DNA from: DASRVA01 sp050732935 | Lineage (GTDB): Bacteria > Gemmatimonadota > Gemmatimonadetes > JACCXV01 > JAHWKZ01 | Assembly (NCBI GenBank): GCA_050732935.1 | Contig: JBOHRW010000122.1 | Span: 1-17,360, forward strand | Direction of reading: 5' to 3' | DNA length: 17,360 nt | Shown here: piece by piece, positions 6,905 through 13,706 of the stretch | How the letters are laid out: the number at the start of each line of letters is the position of its first letter | Position numbering within the stretch: the stretch's first letter is position 1 | The notes under the pieces: generated by a model | Told to the model about the DNA's origin: nothing | Database searches by the model: none | What the model saw: only the letters and a program-made list of their open reading frames with translations | Position numbers and translations under genes: made by a program

Positions 6905-8212
6905 ATGAGCGACCGCCCGATGCGGAAGCGGGATCTCGCACGCGGCCTGGCACTGGTCGTCGCGACCGGCGCCGTCTGGGCGCTGGCCGCCTGCGGCGGC
7001 GAGCCAGAGAGCGCGGATGAAGCCATGGACGGCATGGAGATGAACGGATCGGCCGCCGACGCCACGGAGCGGATGCCCGGCATGGAGACGGGGGACGAGG
7101 GCTCGATCCGGCTGACCACCGATCAGATCCGCACGTTCGGGATCACGTTCGGCACCGCAGAGACGCGGCCGCTCAAGAAGACGATCCGCGCGGTGGGACT
7201 CGTCAACTTCGATGAAACGAGGATGGCCTACGTGGCTCCAAAATTCGGTGGCTACGTCGAGCGGCTCTACGTCGACTTCACCGGAAAGCCTGTAAGTCGT
7301 GGCCAGCCGCTTCTCGAGATCTACTCCCCGGAGCTCGTCTCCGCACAGGAGGAGCTCCTTCTCGCAAGGGGATTGCAGGAAAAAGTAGGCGCGAGCGGCG
7401 TCGAGGGCGTGGCGGCGGGCTCCGCCGATCTGCTTGCCTCGGCCCGGCGGCGGCTCCGCTACTGGGACATCTCGGAAGCCCAGATCGAGCGCGTGCTCCG
7501 AACCGGTCAGGTGCAGAAGACGCTGACCCTCCACTCTCCGGTCTCGGGGATCGTGATGGAGAAAAACGTGTTGGAGGGCCAGGCAGTCCAGCCCGGCGAG
7601 AACTTGTACATGATCGCCGACCTCTCGGAGGTGTGGGTCGAGGCTGAGCTGTTCGATGCCGACGTCGCTCTCATCCAGGAGGGCATGCCGGCCGCCATCG
7701 AGGTCGCCGCGCTCCCCGGACGGACGTTCGAGGGTCGAGTCGAGTACGTCTACCCGACGCTCCGGGAAGAGACGCGATCCATGAAGGCGCGGATCGCGCT
7801 CCCCAACCCGGCAGGGCGCCTCAAACCCGGCATGTACGCGACGGTGCAGCTGGAAAAGATGCTGGGCGAGGTCCTGGCGATCCCCCGCTCGGCCGTCCTC
7901 CGCACGGGCGACAAGGCGATCGCCTTCGTCGACATGGGCGAGGGACGCCTGATGCCGCACGAGCTCACGCTAAGTCTCGCCGCCGACGAGTACGTGGAGG
8001 TCGTGGCGGGGATCGAGCCCGGCGCGCGGGTCGTCACGAGCGCCCAGTTCCTCCTCGACAGCGAGTCGAACCTGGCCGAGGTCATGCGAGCGATGATGGC
8101 CCAGATGAACCTCTCCGACGTGCAGGAGATGGAAGGCATGGAGGGGATGGAAGGCATGGAGGGCATGGAGATGCCTGACAAGGGCCGGACACCGAGCACG
8201 CCGGAGGAATGA
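6905..8212 (+). CDS. cusB: CusB-type periplasmic adaptor (membrane fusion lipoprotein) with Met-rich ends
   Basis: Periplasmic adaptor linking the CusA pump to the CusC channel and delivering Cu(I)/Ag(I). It is 435 aa with start ATG 6905 behind GGAGGAG, and has a lipobox at ALAAC (Cys30). Near residues 39-62 is a Met-rich stretch (AMDGMEMNG, ERMPGMETG), where CusB proteins carry metal-binding methionines. The core is typical: YVAPKFGGYVERLYVDFTGK, GQPLLEIYSPELVSAQEELL, a helical hairpin, then TLHSPVSGIVMEKNVLEGQAV, YMIADLSEVWVEAELFD and RLKPGMYATV. The C-terminus ends in four MEG repeats plus MEM, which is unusual. It is intact, 23 nt after the channel gene and 3 nt before cusA. Confidence 0.93.
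   Translation: MSDRPMRKRDLARGLALVVATGAVWALAACGGEPESADEAMDGMEMNGSAADATERMPGMETGDEGSIRLTTDQIRTFGITFGTAETRPLKKTIRAVGLVNFDETRMAYVAPKFGGYVERLYVDFTGKPVSRGQPLLEIYSPELVSAQEELLLARGLQEKVGASGVEGVAAGSADLLASARRRLRYWDISEAQIERVLRTGQVQKTLTLHSPVSGIVMEKNVLEGQAVQPGENLYMIADLSEVWVEAELFDADVALIQEGMPAAIEVAALPGRTFEGRVEYVYPTLREETRSMKARIALPNPAGRLKPGMYATVQLEKMLGEVLAIPRSAVLRTGDKAIAFVDMGEGRLMPHELTLSLAADEYVEVVAGIEPGARVVTSAQFLLDSESNLAEVMRAMMAQMNLSDVQEMEGMEGMEGMEGMEMPDKGRTPSTPEE
8129..8173 (+). repeat. 9-bp tandem repeat coding (Met-Glu-Gly)n in the CusB tail
   Basis: Four copies of a 9-bp unit of the type ATGGARGGV plus a partial fifth encode MEGMEGMEGMEGMEM at the end of CusB. The same unit type recurs in the Met-rich lipoprotein gene at 12551-12628. 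In-frame slippage of such a unit changes the number of methionines without breaking the gene. Confidence 0.85.
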
Positions 8213-8215
8213 CCG

Positions 8216-11200
8216 ATGCTGAAGCGCGCCATCGAATGGTCGGTCGAAAACCGGTTCCTCGTCCTTTTCGCGACGGCGGTCGTCGTCGTCCTGGGCGTCC
8301 TGGCTATGCTGAGGACTCCCGTCGACGCGATCCCCGACCTCTCCGACGTCCAGGTCATCGTCGTGGCGGACTGGCCGGGGCAATCCCCGCAGACGATCGA
8401 GGACCAGGTCACATACCCCCTGACGATCGGGATGCTCAAGGTCCCGCGGACCAAGTTCGTGCGCGGCTTGAGCCAGTTCGGCCGCTCCTACGTCTACGTC
8501 GTCTTCGAGGACGACGTGGATCTCTACTGGGCGCGCTCGCGTGTGCTGGAGTACCTGAACGCGATCGGCGGGCAGCTTTCGGCGATGGTCCTGCCCGAGC
8601 TGGGGCCCGATGCGACGGGGGTGGGGTGGGTGCTCCAGTACCTCCTTGTCGACACGACCGGGCAGTACAACCTGGCTCAGCTCCGCTCGCTTCAGGACTG
8701 GTTCGTTCGCTACCAGCTCCAGAGCGTCCCCGGGGTCGCGGAAGTCGCCAGTCTCGGCGGCTTCGAGAAGCAGTACCAGATCGAGCTCCGTCCCGAGCGG
8801 CTCCTGGCGTACGGCTTGGGGCCCAGGATGTCGTCGAGGCGATCGAATCATCGAACCGGGACGCCGGCGCTCGCGCGATCGAACAGGGTGGGGCCGAATA
8901 CATGGTGCGCTCGCGCGGCTACCTGACGGGGCCGGACGACATCCGCCAGGTGAGCTTGGGCGCTACTCCGGAAGGCACGCCGATCACGGTCGGCGATGTG
9001 GCCGAGGTCACACCTCGGCGCCGAGATGCGGCGCGGGATCGCGGACCTGAACGGTCGGGGCGAGGTCGTCACGGGGTTCGTCGTCATGCGTTTCGGCGAG
9101 AACCCGCTGGCGGTGATCGAGCGGGTCAAGGAGCGACTCCAGGAAATCGAGGCCGGGCTGCCGCCCGGTGTCTCGATCGTCGTCGGCTACGACCGGAGCG
9201 ACTTGATCCACCGCGCGATCGACACGCTGAAGGAGACGCTCCTCGAGGAGTCGGTCATCGTTGCGCTCGTCGCGCTCGCCTTTCTGTTCCATGCCCGATC
9301 GGCGCTGGTCGCGATCCTCACTCTCCCGATCGGCATCCTCATGGCGTTCATCGCCATGCGATGGCTGGGCGTCAACGCCAACATCATGAGCCTGGGCGGG
9401 ATCGCGATCGCGATCGGGGCCATGATCGACGCCGCGATCGTGATGGTCGAGAACATGCACAAGCGCGTCGAGCGCGACGACCGATAGGGAGGCGGCGGCT
9501 CGCGGTGGCGGCTCGCGGTCGAGTCCTCGAAGGAGGTCGGGCCGGCGCTCTTCTTCTCGCTCCTCATCATCACCGTGAGCTTCATCCCCGTCTTCTCGCT
9601 GACCGGACAGTCGGGGCGGCTCTTTACACTCCTCGCGTGGACCAAGACTCTGGCGATGGCGGCGGCGAGCATCCTCTCGATCACCCTCGTCCCGGTCCTC
9701 ATGGGATACTTCGTCCGGGGGAAGATCCGGAAGGAGGAGGAGAACCCGATCAACCGCTTCCTCCTCCGGGTCTATCGCCCGATGATCGACTGGGTGCTGA
9801 GGCGGCGAGGTTGGGTGATCGGGGGCGCGGCGGTAACCCTGGCGTTGACGGTGATCCCCTACCTCCGGCTGGGCTCCGAGTTCATGCCGCCCCTTGACGA
9901 GGGCGCGATCATGGACATGCCCTCGCTCTTTCCCAACGTCGGCCCAACTCAGGCCAGGCGAATCTTGCAGCACCGTGACTCGGCCATGGCGAGCGTGCCC
10001 GAGGTGGCGATGGTGCTGGGCAAGATCGGGCGCGCCGAGACGGCGACCGACGCCGCACCCTTCTCGATGATCGAGTCGGTGGCGATCCTGATGCCCGAGG
10101 ACGAGTGGCGAGAAGGCGTGGACATCGACGACATCCGCGCCGAGCTCGACCGCCGGACCCGGATGCCGGGAATCGCGAACATGTGGTCGATGCCGATCAA
10201 GAACCGGCTCGACATGCTCCTGACCGGGATCAAGACGCCGGTCGGGGTAAAGATCTTTGGTCCCGACTTGGAGACGCTGGAGACGATCGGCAAGCAAATC
10301 GAAAGGCTCCTCCCGTGGTCGAGGGAACGGCCTCGGTCTACGCCGAGCGTTCCTTCAGCGGAAGGTATCTGGAGATCGATCTCGATCGCGCGGCGATCGC
10401 GCGCTACGGGATCTCGGTCGATGAGGTCCAGCAGGCGATCGAGATCTCGGTCGGGGGAGTCGTGGCGACCGAGACGGTCGAGGGGCGCGAGCGGTATACG
10501 GTGCTCGTCCGCTACGCCCGGGCGTTGCGGAATGACGCGGACGAGATCGGCAGGATCCTCGTGCCCACGTCGATGGGCGCCCAGGTGCCTCTCGCCCAGC
10601 TCGCCGACATCCGGTTCACCGAGGGACCGAACATGGTGAAGAGCGAGGATGCGCGTCTCAACTCGCTCGTCTACATCGATGTGCGCGGCCGGGATATCGG
10701 CTCCTATGTCGAGGAGGCGCGGGAGCTTCTCGATCGTGAGCTCGACCTCCCCGCCGGCTACACGCTGCGCTGGTCGGGACAGTTCGAGGCGATGCAGGAG
10801 GCGAACCGGCGCTTCCGCGTGGTCGTGCCGATCACGATCGGGATCATCTTCCTGCTCCTCTACCTCAACTTCCGGAGCGTGGCGGAGAGCCTTATCGTGA
10901 TGGCGTCGCTCCCCTTCGCGCTCGTGGGGAGCGTGTGGCTCCTCTGGGCGTTGGGGTACAATCTTTCGGTCGCGGTCTGGATCGGAATGATCGCGCTGGC
11001 CGGCGTGGCGGCCGAGACGGGGGTCGTCATGCTCCTCTACCTCGACAACGCCTGGGAGAGGCGGCCCCCGGAGAAGCGTTGGACGGCAGGGCGATCTCTA
11101 CGATGCCATCATCGAAGGCGCGGTCGAGCGCGTGCGACCCAAGATGATGACGGTGAGCGCGATCATCCTGGGGCTCCTGCCGATCCTGTGGAGCGGCGGC

Positions 11201-11395
11201 ACGGGGGCCACGGTCATGAAGCGGATCGCCGCGCCGATGGTCGGCGGGATGGTCTCGGCGACCGTGCTGACCCTCCTCGTCATCCCCGCCGTCTACTCGC
11301 TGTGGCGCGAGCGCGAGCTGCGCCCCGGGCACGAACCGATCGAAGCAGTCGCCGAGGAAAAGGCGGGCGAGCCGGTCGAGCCGGCGGCGCTCTGA
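8216..11395 (+). pseudogene. cusA: CusA-type HME-RND copper/silver efflux pump, split by several frame lesions
   Basis: Inner-membrane RND pump. Pieces: 8216-~8820 frame 2 (TPVDAIPDLSDVQVIV, ADWPGQSPQTIEDQVTYPL), ~8822-9009 frame 1 (AQDVVEAIESSN), 9011-~10311 frame 2 (GAMIDAAIVMVENMHK, FMPPLDEGAIMDMPS, GRAETATDAAPFSMIES, IKNRLDMLLTGIKTPVG), 10312-~11088 frame 1 (VDEVQQAIEISVGG, GMIALAGVAAETGVVMLLYLD), and ~11090-11395 frame 2 (VRPKMMTVSAIILGLLPIL). Inferred lesions: one G missing at 8818-8821, one extra base at 9010, an in-frame TAG at 9485-9487, one C missing at 10312-10314, one extra G at 11089-11091. The net shift is zero and the restored protein is about 1,059 residues, normal for CusA. 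Methionines in MDMPS, PFSMIE and LDMLLTG match E. coli M573, M623 and M672, with identical 50- and 49-residue spacing. This supports Cu(I)/Ag(I) rather than Zn/Co/Cd. Whether the gene works depends on whether the lesions are real. Confidence 0.9.
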
Positions 11396-11421
11396 CAACC
11401 CGAAGGAGGTGAGAGACCGTG

Positions 11422-11583
11422 ATGGACGGAATGTGTAACATGATGGGCGGGATGATGGGGTGCGGCTGGGGCATGTTCCTCGGGCTGCTCCTGGTCCTCG
11501 TCCTGATCATCGCGCTCGTGGTGGCGATTGTCGTACTGGTGCGGCGCGGCGCCGGGCCGAGGGCTCCGGGACCACCGGCGTGA
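11422..11583 (+). CDS. 53-aa Met/Cys-rich single-span membrane peptide
   Basis: A short ORF behind a strong AAGGAGGTGAG (11403-11413). The N-terminus is MDGMCNMMGGMMGCGWGMF, with eight methionines and two cysteines, followed by one hydrophobic helix (LGLLLVLVLIIALVVAIVVLV) and a short basic, proline-rich tail. The Met/Cys head would sit at the membrane face, as expected for a Cu(I)/Ag(I)-binding or pump-associated peptide; that role is inferred from composition and from its place 27 nt after cusA. It resembles the N-terminal part of small SHOCT-type membrane proteins but has no SHOCT tail. Its stop overlaps the sco start (GTGA), so the two are translationally coupled. Confidence 0.75.
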   Translation: MDGMCNMMGGMMGCGWGMFLGLLLVLVLIIALVVAIVVLVRRGAGPRAPGPPA

Positions 11584-12227
11584 CGACCCCCGGCCCACCG
11601 GATCGGTACGCTCCACGGGCGAGATGCTTCAGGACCGCCATCGGCGCGGTGACCGTGGCGCTCGCGACGATCTCACTCGCCTGCGCCGGAGACCCGCAGC
11701 CCCCGGTCCTCTGGACGGCGCCGCCGTTCGCCCTCGTCGACCAGACCGGCGACACCCTGCGCGCGGACGACCTCCAAGGCACGGTATGGGTGGCAAGCTT
11801 CGTTTTCACCCACTGCGCCGACGTCTGTCCTACGATCACCGCCCGGATGGCGCGGCTCCGCGACTCGCTCCGCGCCGAGGACCTCCTGGGCGAGGTGCGG
11901 CTCGTGTCGTTCACGGTCGACCCGGCGCGCGACACGCCCGAGGTCCTAGCCGCCTACGCTACCCGCTACGGGCGGAGCCCACCCTCGGAGTGGGCGTTCC
12001 TCACGGGATCGCCGCCTGAGACCACGTGGCGCATGATCCAGACGGGCTTCCGCCTGACGGCGATGCCCATGGAGGGAGAGCCCCACCCCACCCTCGGCTA
12101 CCAAATCGCCCACGCTCCCCGCCTCGTGCTCGTCGACCGGGAGGGCCGCGTGCGCGGGACGTACGAAACGACGGACGCGGGCGCCATGAACAGCTTGCGC
12201 GCCGATCTCGGGAGGGTGCTGGAATGA
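11580..12227 (+). CDS. Sco1/SenC-family copper-binding thioredoxin-like lipoprotein
   Basis: The 215-aa product probably starts at GTG 11580, overlapping the previous stop by 4 bp; further upstream in this frame only low-complexity Arg/Gly sequence is read. The N-terminus is a lipoprotein signal ending TISLAC (Cys35). The Sco fold follows: PPFALVDQTGDTLRADDLQG, then WVASFVFTHCADVCPTI with the CxxxC copper/thiol pair Cys79 and Cys83, VSFTVDPARDTPEVLAAYA, and His178 in QIAHAPRLVLVDREG as third ligand. Sco proteins deliver copper to cytochrome oxidase CuA or act in thiol redox/copper sensing. No oxidase genes are adjacent and the context is copper export, so copper chaperoning or redox upkeep fits better here. 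Confidence 0.9.
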   Translation: MTTPGPPDRYAPRARCFRTAIGAVTVALATISLACAGDPQPPVLWTAPPFALVDQTGDTLRADDLQGTVWVASFVFTHCADVCPTITARMARLRDSLRAEDLLGEVRLVSFTVDPARDTPEVLAAYATRYGRSPPSEWAFLTGSPPETTWRMIQTGFRLTAMPMEGEPHPTLGYQIAHAPRLVLVDREGRVRGTYETTDAGAMNSLRADLGRVLE

Positions 12228-12277
12228 CCGAGAGATGGCCCGCGTATTCCACTACACCTGAGCGAAAGGAGAGGACC

Positions 12278-12646
12278 ATGAGGAGCGCACTCGTTCTGAC
12301 CACCGGGTTCGTACTCGCCGGCCTCGCCGCCTGCGACCGGGGCGGCGATGAGGGGGCGATGGCGGGGACCTGTGAGGAGATGATGGCCGAGAACCCCGAG
12401 ATGGTGCGCGGGATGATGGGGTCGATGATGGCCGACTCCGCCATGCGCGGCCAGATGATGGGGATGATGATGGAGGACCCCTCGATGCGGCGCGCGATGA
12501 TGGAGCGCATGATGGCCGACTCCGAGGCGCATCAAGAGATGATCGACATGATGCGCGGCATGCCCGGAATGGAGGGCATGCAAGGCATGGAGGGAATGCA
12601 GGGCATGGAAGGCATGCCCGGCATGCCGCGGGACTCCGCCCGATGA
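12278..12646 (+). CDS. Methionine-rich lipoprotein, likely periplasmic copper binder
   Basis: The 122-aa product has a lipobox (AGLAAC, Cys19) and 31 methionines. The middle part has paired Met units (RGMMGSMMADSAM, QMMGMMMEDPSM, RAMMERMMADSEAHQEM), and the end is a run of M-x-G triplets (GMPGMEGMQGMEGMQGMEG). Dense Met clusters bind Cu(I) and Ag(I) in known copper proteins such as CusF, CopA/PcoA and Ctr1 ectodomains, so an envelope copper-buffering role is likely, though no family is recognised. ATG 12278 with AAGGAGAGG just upstream gives a proper signal peptide. An in-frame ATG at 12224 overlapping the sco stop would put 18 polar residues ahead of it and is less likely. The stop overlaps the next gene by 4 bp. 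Confidence 0.82.
   Translation: MRSALVLTTGFVLAGLAACDRGGDEGAMAGTCEEMMAENPEMVRGMMGSMMADSAMRGQMMGMMMEDPSMRRAMMERMMADSEAHQEMIDMMRGMPGMEGMQGMEGMQGMEGMPGMPRDSAR
12551..12628 (+). repeat. 9-bp tandem repeat coding Met-x-Gly triplets
   Basis: Eight 9-bp units of the form ATG-NNN-GGN plus a partial unit encode M-(R/P/E/Q)-G triplets at the C-terminus of the Met-rich lipoprotein. Middle codons vary while Met and Gly codons are constant, suggesting selection for Met spacing. Compare the related tract at 8129-8173 in cusB. Confidence 0.85.
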
Positions 12647-13203
12647 GCCGGCGGGCCCGAGGCGAGCCGCAGCCCAGCGGAAGACCCGCCCGCTGGATCG
12701 TCGTAGTCGCCGTCGTCGCGGCGCTGGCCGGAGCGGCGTGGTGGTGGCTCGCCGGGAGCCCGCGGGAGCCGCCTGCCCGCGCCGAGCTCCAGGAGTATGC
12801 GCCTTACACGGGGCCCTTGGAATTCCCGGAGGTGGTCGACCGTGCCCCCGCCGAGATCCGGGAGCTGTATGCGTTCGCAGCGCGCAGGCCAGACGTCATG
12901 CACTACGTCCCCTGCTACTGTGGCTGTGGGGGCGTGGGGCACAAAAGCGCCTACGACTGCTACATCGACGAGGTGCGGCCAGACGGCGCTATAGACATCG
13001 ACGACATGGCGTTCACGTGAACGGTCTGCCTCGATGTCGCGCGGGTCGCGATGACGATGACGCAGGAAGGCCGGTCGCTCGACGAGATCGTGACGTTCAT
13101 CGACCAGAAGTACGAGAGCCAGCGAAATTTACGCACGCCGACACCGCTCCCGCCACTTCAGGATGCCGTCGGGCGCCGCTCAGGAGGTGAAAGCGGAAGA
13201 TGA
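12643..13203 (+). CDS. PCYCGC-motif membrane protein with in-frame TGA (residue 126) at a CxxC position
   Basis: Starts at ATG 12643, overlapping the previous stop (ATGA). One N-terminal membrane helix (residues ~18-37, WIVVVAVVAALAG) anchors an outer domain with the hallmark PCYCGCGGVGHKSAYDCYID (Cys91, 93, 95, His100, Cys106) of the PCYCGC family, whose function is unknown but which looks metal- or redox-linked. Ordinary translation stops at TGA 13018-13020 (125 aa). The frame then continues TVCLDVARVAMTMTQEG, RSLDEIVTFIDQKYESQ and RTPTPLPPL to TGA 13201-13203. In this family a CxxC followed by such a helix is expected here, so the TGA replaces the first Cys (x-TV-C129). The extended stop overlaps ATG 13200 by 4 bp, matching the coupling style of this operon. 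Either selenocysteine or a nonsense lesion. Confidence 0.8.
13032..13056 (+). promoter_or_regulatory. Hairpin after the in-frame TGA (candidate bacterial SECIS)
   Basis: Starting 11 nt after the TGA at 13018-13020, CGATGTCGCG (13032-13041) pairs with CGCGATGACG (13047-13056) around loop CGGGT. The pairing has five Watson-Crick pairs next to the loop, two G-U wobbles, one A-A mismatch and two more G-C pairs. Loop guanines fall 23-25 nt after the TGA, within the range reported for bacterial SECIS elements. Hairpins are common in GC-rich DNA, and a weaker one can also be drawn after the unrelated TGA at 1756, so this alone proves little. Confidence 0.35.
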
Positions 13204-13489
13204 ACCAACAGAAGCGAGTGGATGAGCGGATCGAGTCGGGAAGCTCGAGTTCGTTTGCCTGAAGGTGGATGTCGAGCGCGCGGCAGCCCTGATCCGCGAA
13301 GGCGAGACCGCCGTAGCCGTCCTGTTCTCGCTGGGCCCTAGGAGCGCCCCTAAGTACGGCCGCCACGCCTCCGCCGTGGACCAGGGAGAGACGCAACCTC
13401 TCAAATCGGCCCTCCTTGCGGACACTCCGTCTCCTCGCACTGGAGCGTCACATGATGGATCTCGAACCGGGTTTTCAGCAGGCTCTTAG
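13200..13489 (+). pseudogene. Small unknown ORF with a probable frameshift
   Basis: ATG 13200 follows AGGAGGTGA (13181-13189) and overlaps the extended PCYCGC-gene stop. It reads MNQQKRVDERIESG, and this frame then ends at TGA 13260-13262. Restoring one G in the GGG run at 13238-13240 shifts to a frame that reads KLEFVCLKVDVERAAALIRE, then GETAVAVLFSLGPRSAP. This looks like real protein sequence; no family is recognised. The later part of that frame, after about 13400, is the antisense of the cation diffusion facilitator fragment and is probably not genuine coding, so the real end is unknown. Probably the broken last gene of the copper operon. Confidence 0.4.
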
Positions 13490-13520
13490 AGGGGGCGAAC
13501 ACGATGAATAGCGGGTACGG
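13401..13520 (-). pseudogene. C-terminal fragment of a cation diffusion facilitator (CDF) metal transporter
   Basis: Read on the minus strand, 13484 down to 13401 encodes SLLKTRFEIHHVTLQCEE then TECPQGGPI and a TGA stop. This matches the C-terminal end of CDF (CzcD-type) zinc/cadmium exporters, where a short helix is followed by an F-x-I-x-H-V-T-(I/L)-Q-x-E strand and often a Cys tail. The frame is open upstream only to a TAA at 13521-13523, so the whole transmembrane part is missing. It is a remnant opposed to the operon direction and overlaps the plus-strand debris. Confidence 0.6.
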
Positions 13521-13671
13521 TTACTGGCGGGTGGCGGTAATCATATCAGAATACACGATGACGGGAACGTTCCGGGACCGCGCGATCGACGCCCATGGCG
13601 CCGAGACGATCGTTCTTGAATCGAGCGACGAGGGATGGAAGATCCGCCACATCCACTGGTCGAGCCGATGA
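13504..13671 (+). pseudogene. C-terminal fragment of a SnoaL/DUF4440-like (NTF2 fold) protein
   Basis: The 55-codon ORF reads YWRVAVIISEYTMTGTFRDR, AIDAHGAETIVLESSDEG and WKIRHIHWSSR. The pattern VISEY-x-MTGT-x-RDR-x-ID-x-x-G-x-ETIVL-x-x-x-x-x-GWKIRHIHWSSR is the closing beta-sheet of SnoaL/DUF4440 domain proteins, which normally run to about 130-150 residues. The N-terminal half is absent: upstream the frame closes at TGA 13453-13455 and that DNA is partly the antisense CDF fragment. It is a stranded gene end rather than a working gene. It converges on nuoN, whose stop lies about 35 bp away. Confidence 0.6.
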
Positions 13672-13706
13672 GCGAATCCTGATGATCGGTCCCTGACGAT
13701 CGAGCC

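Noticed and set aside
8129..8173. CRISPR-like or VNTR non-coding repeat
   Set aside because: The repeats are 9 bp, directly adjacent, in frame and code for Met-Glu-Gly. There are no spacers.
8209..9897. Single 562-codon plus-strand frame across the first half of cusA
   Set aside because: Only its ~8822-9009 part matches CusA. The rest is low-complexity out-of-frame sequence.
12224..12280. ATG 12224 as start of the Met-rich lipoprotein (overlaps the sco stop)
   Set aside because: It would place 18 polar residues before the lipoprotein signal. ATG 12278 has its own AAGGAGAGG and a normal signal length.
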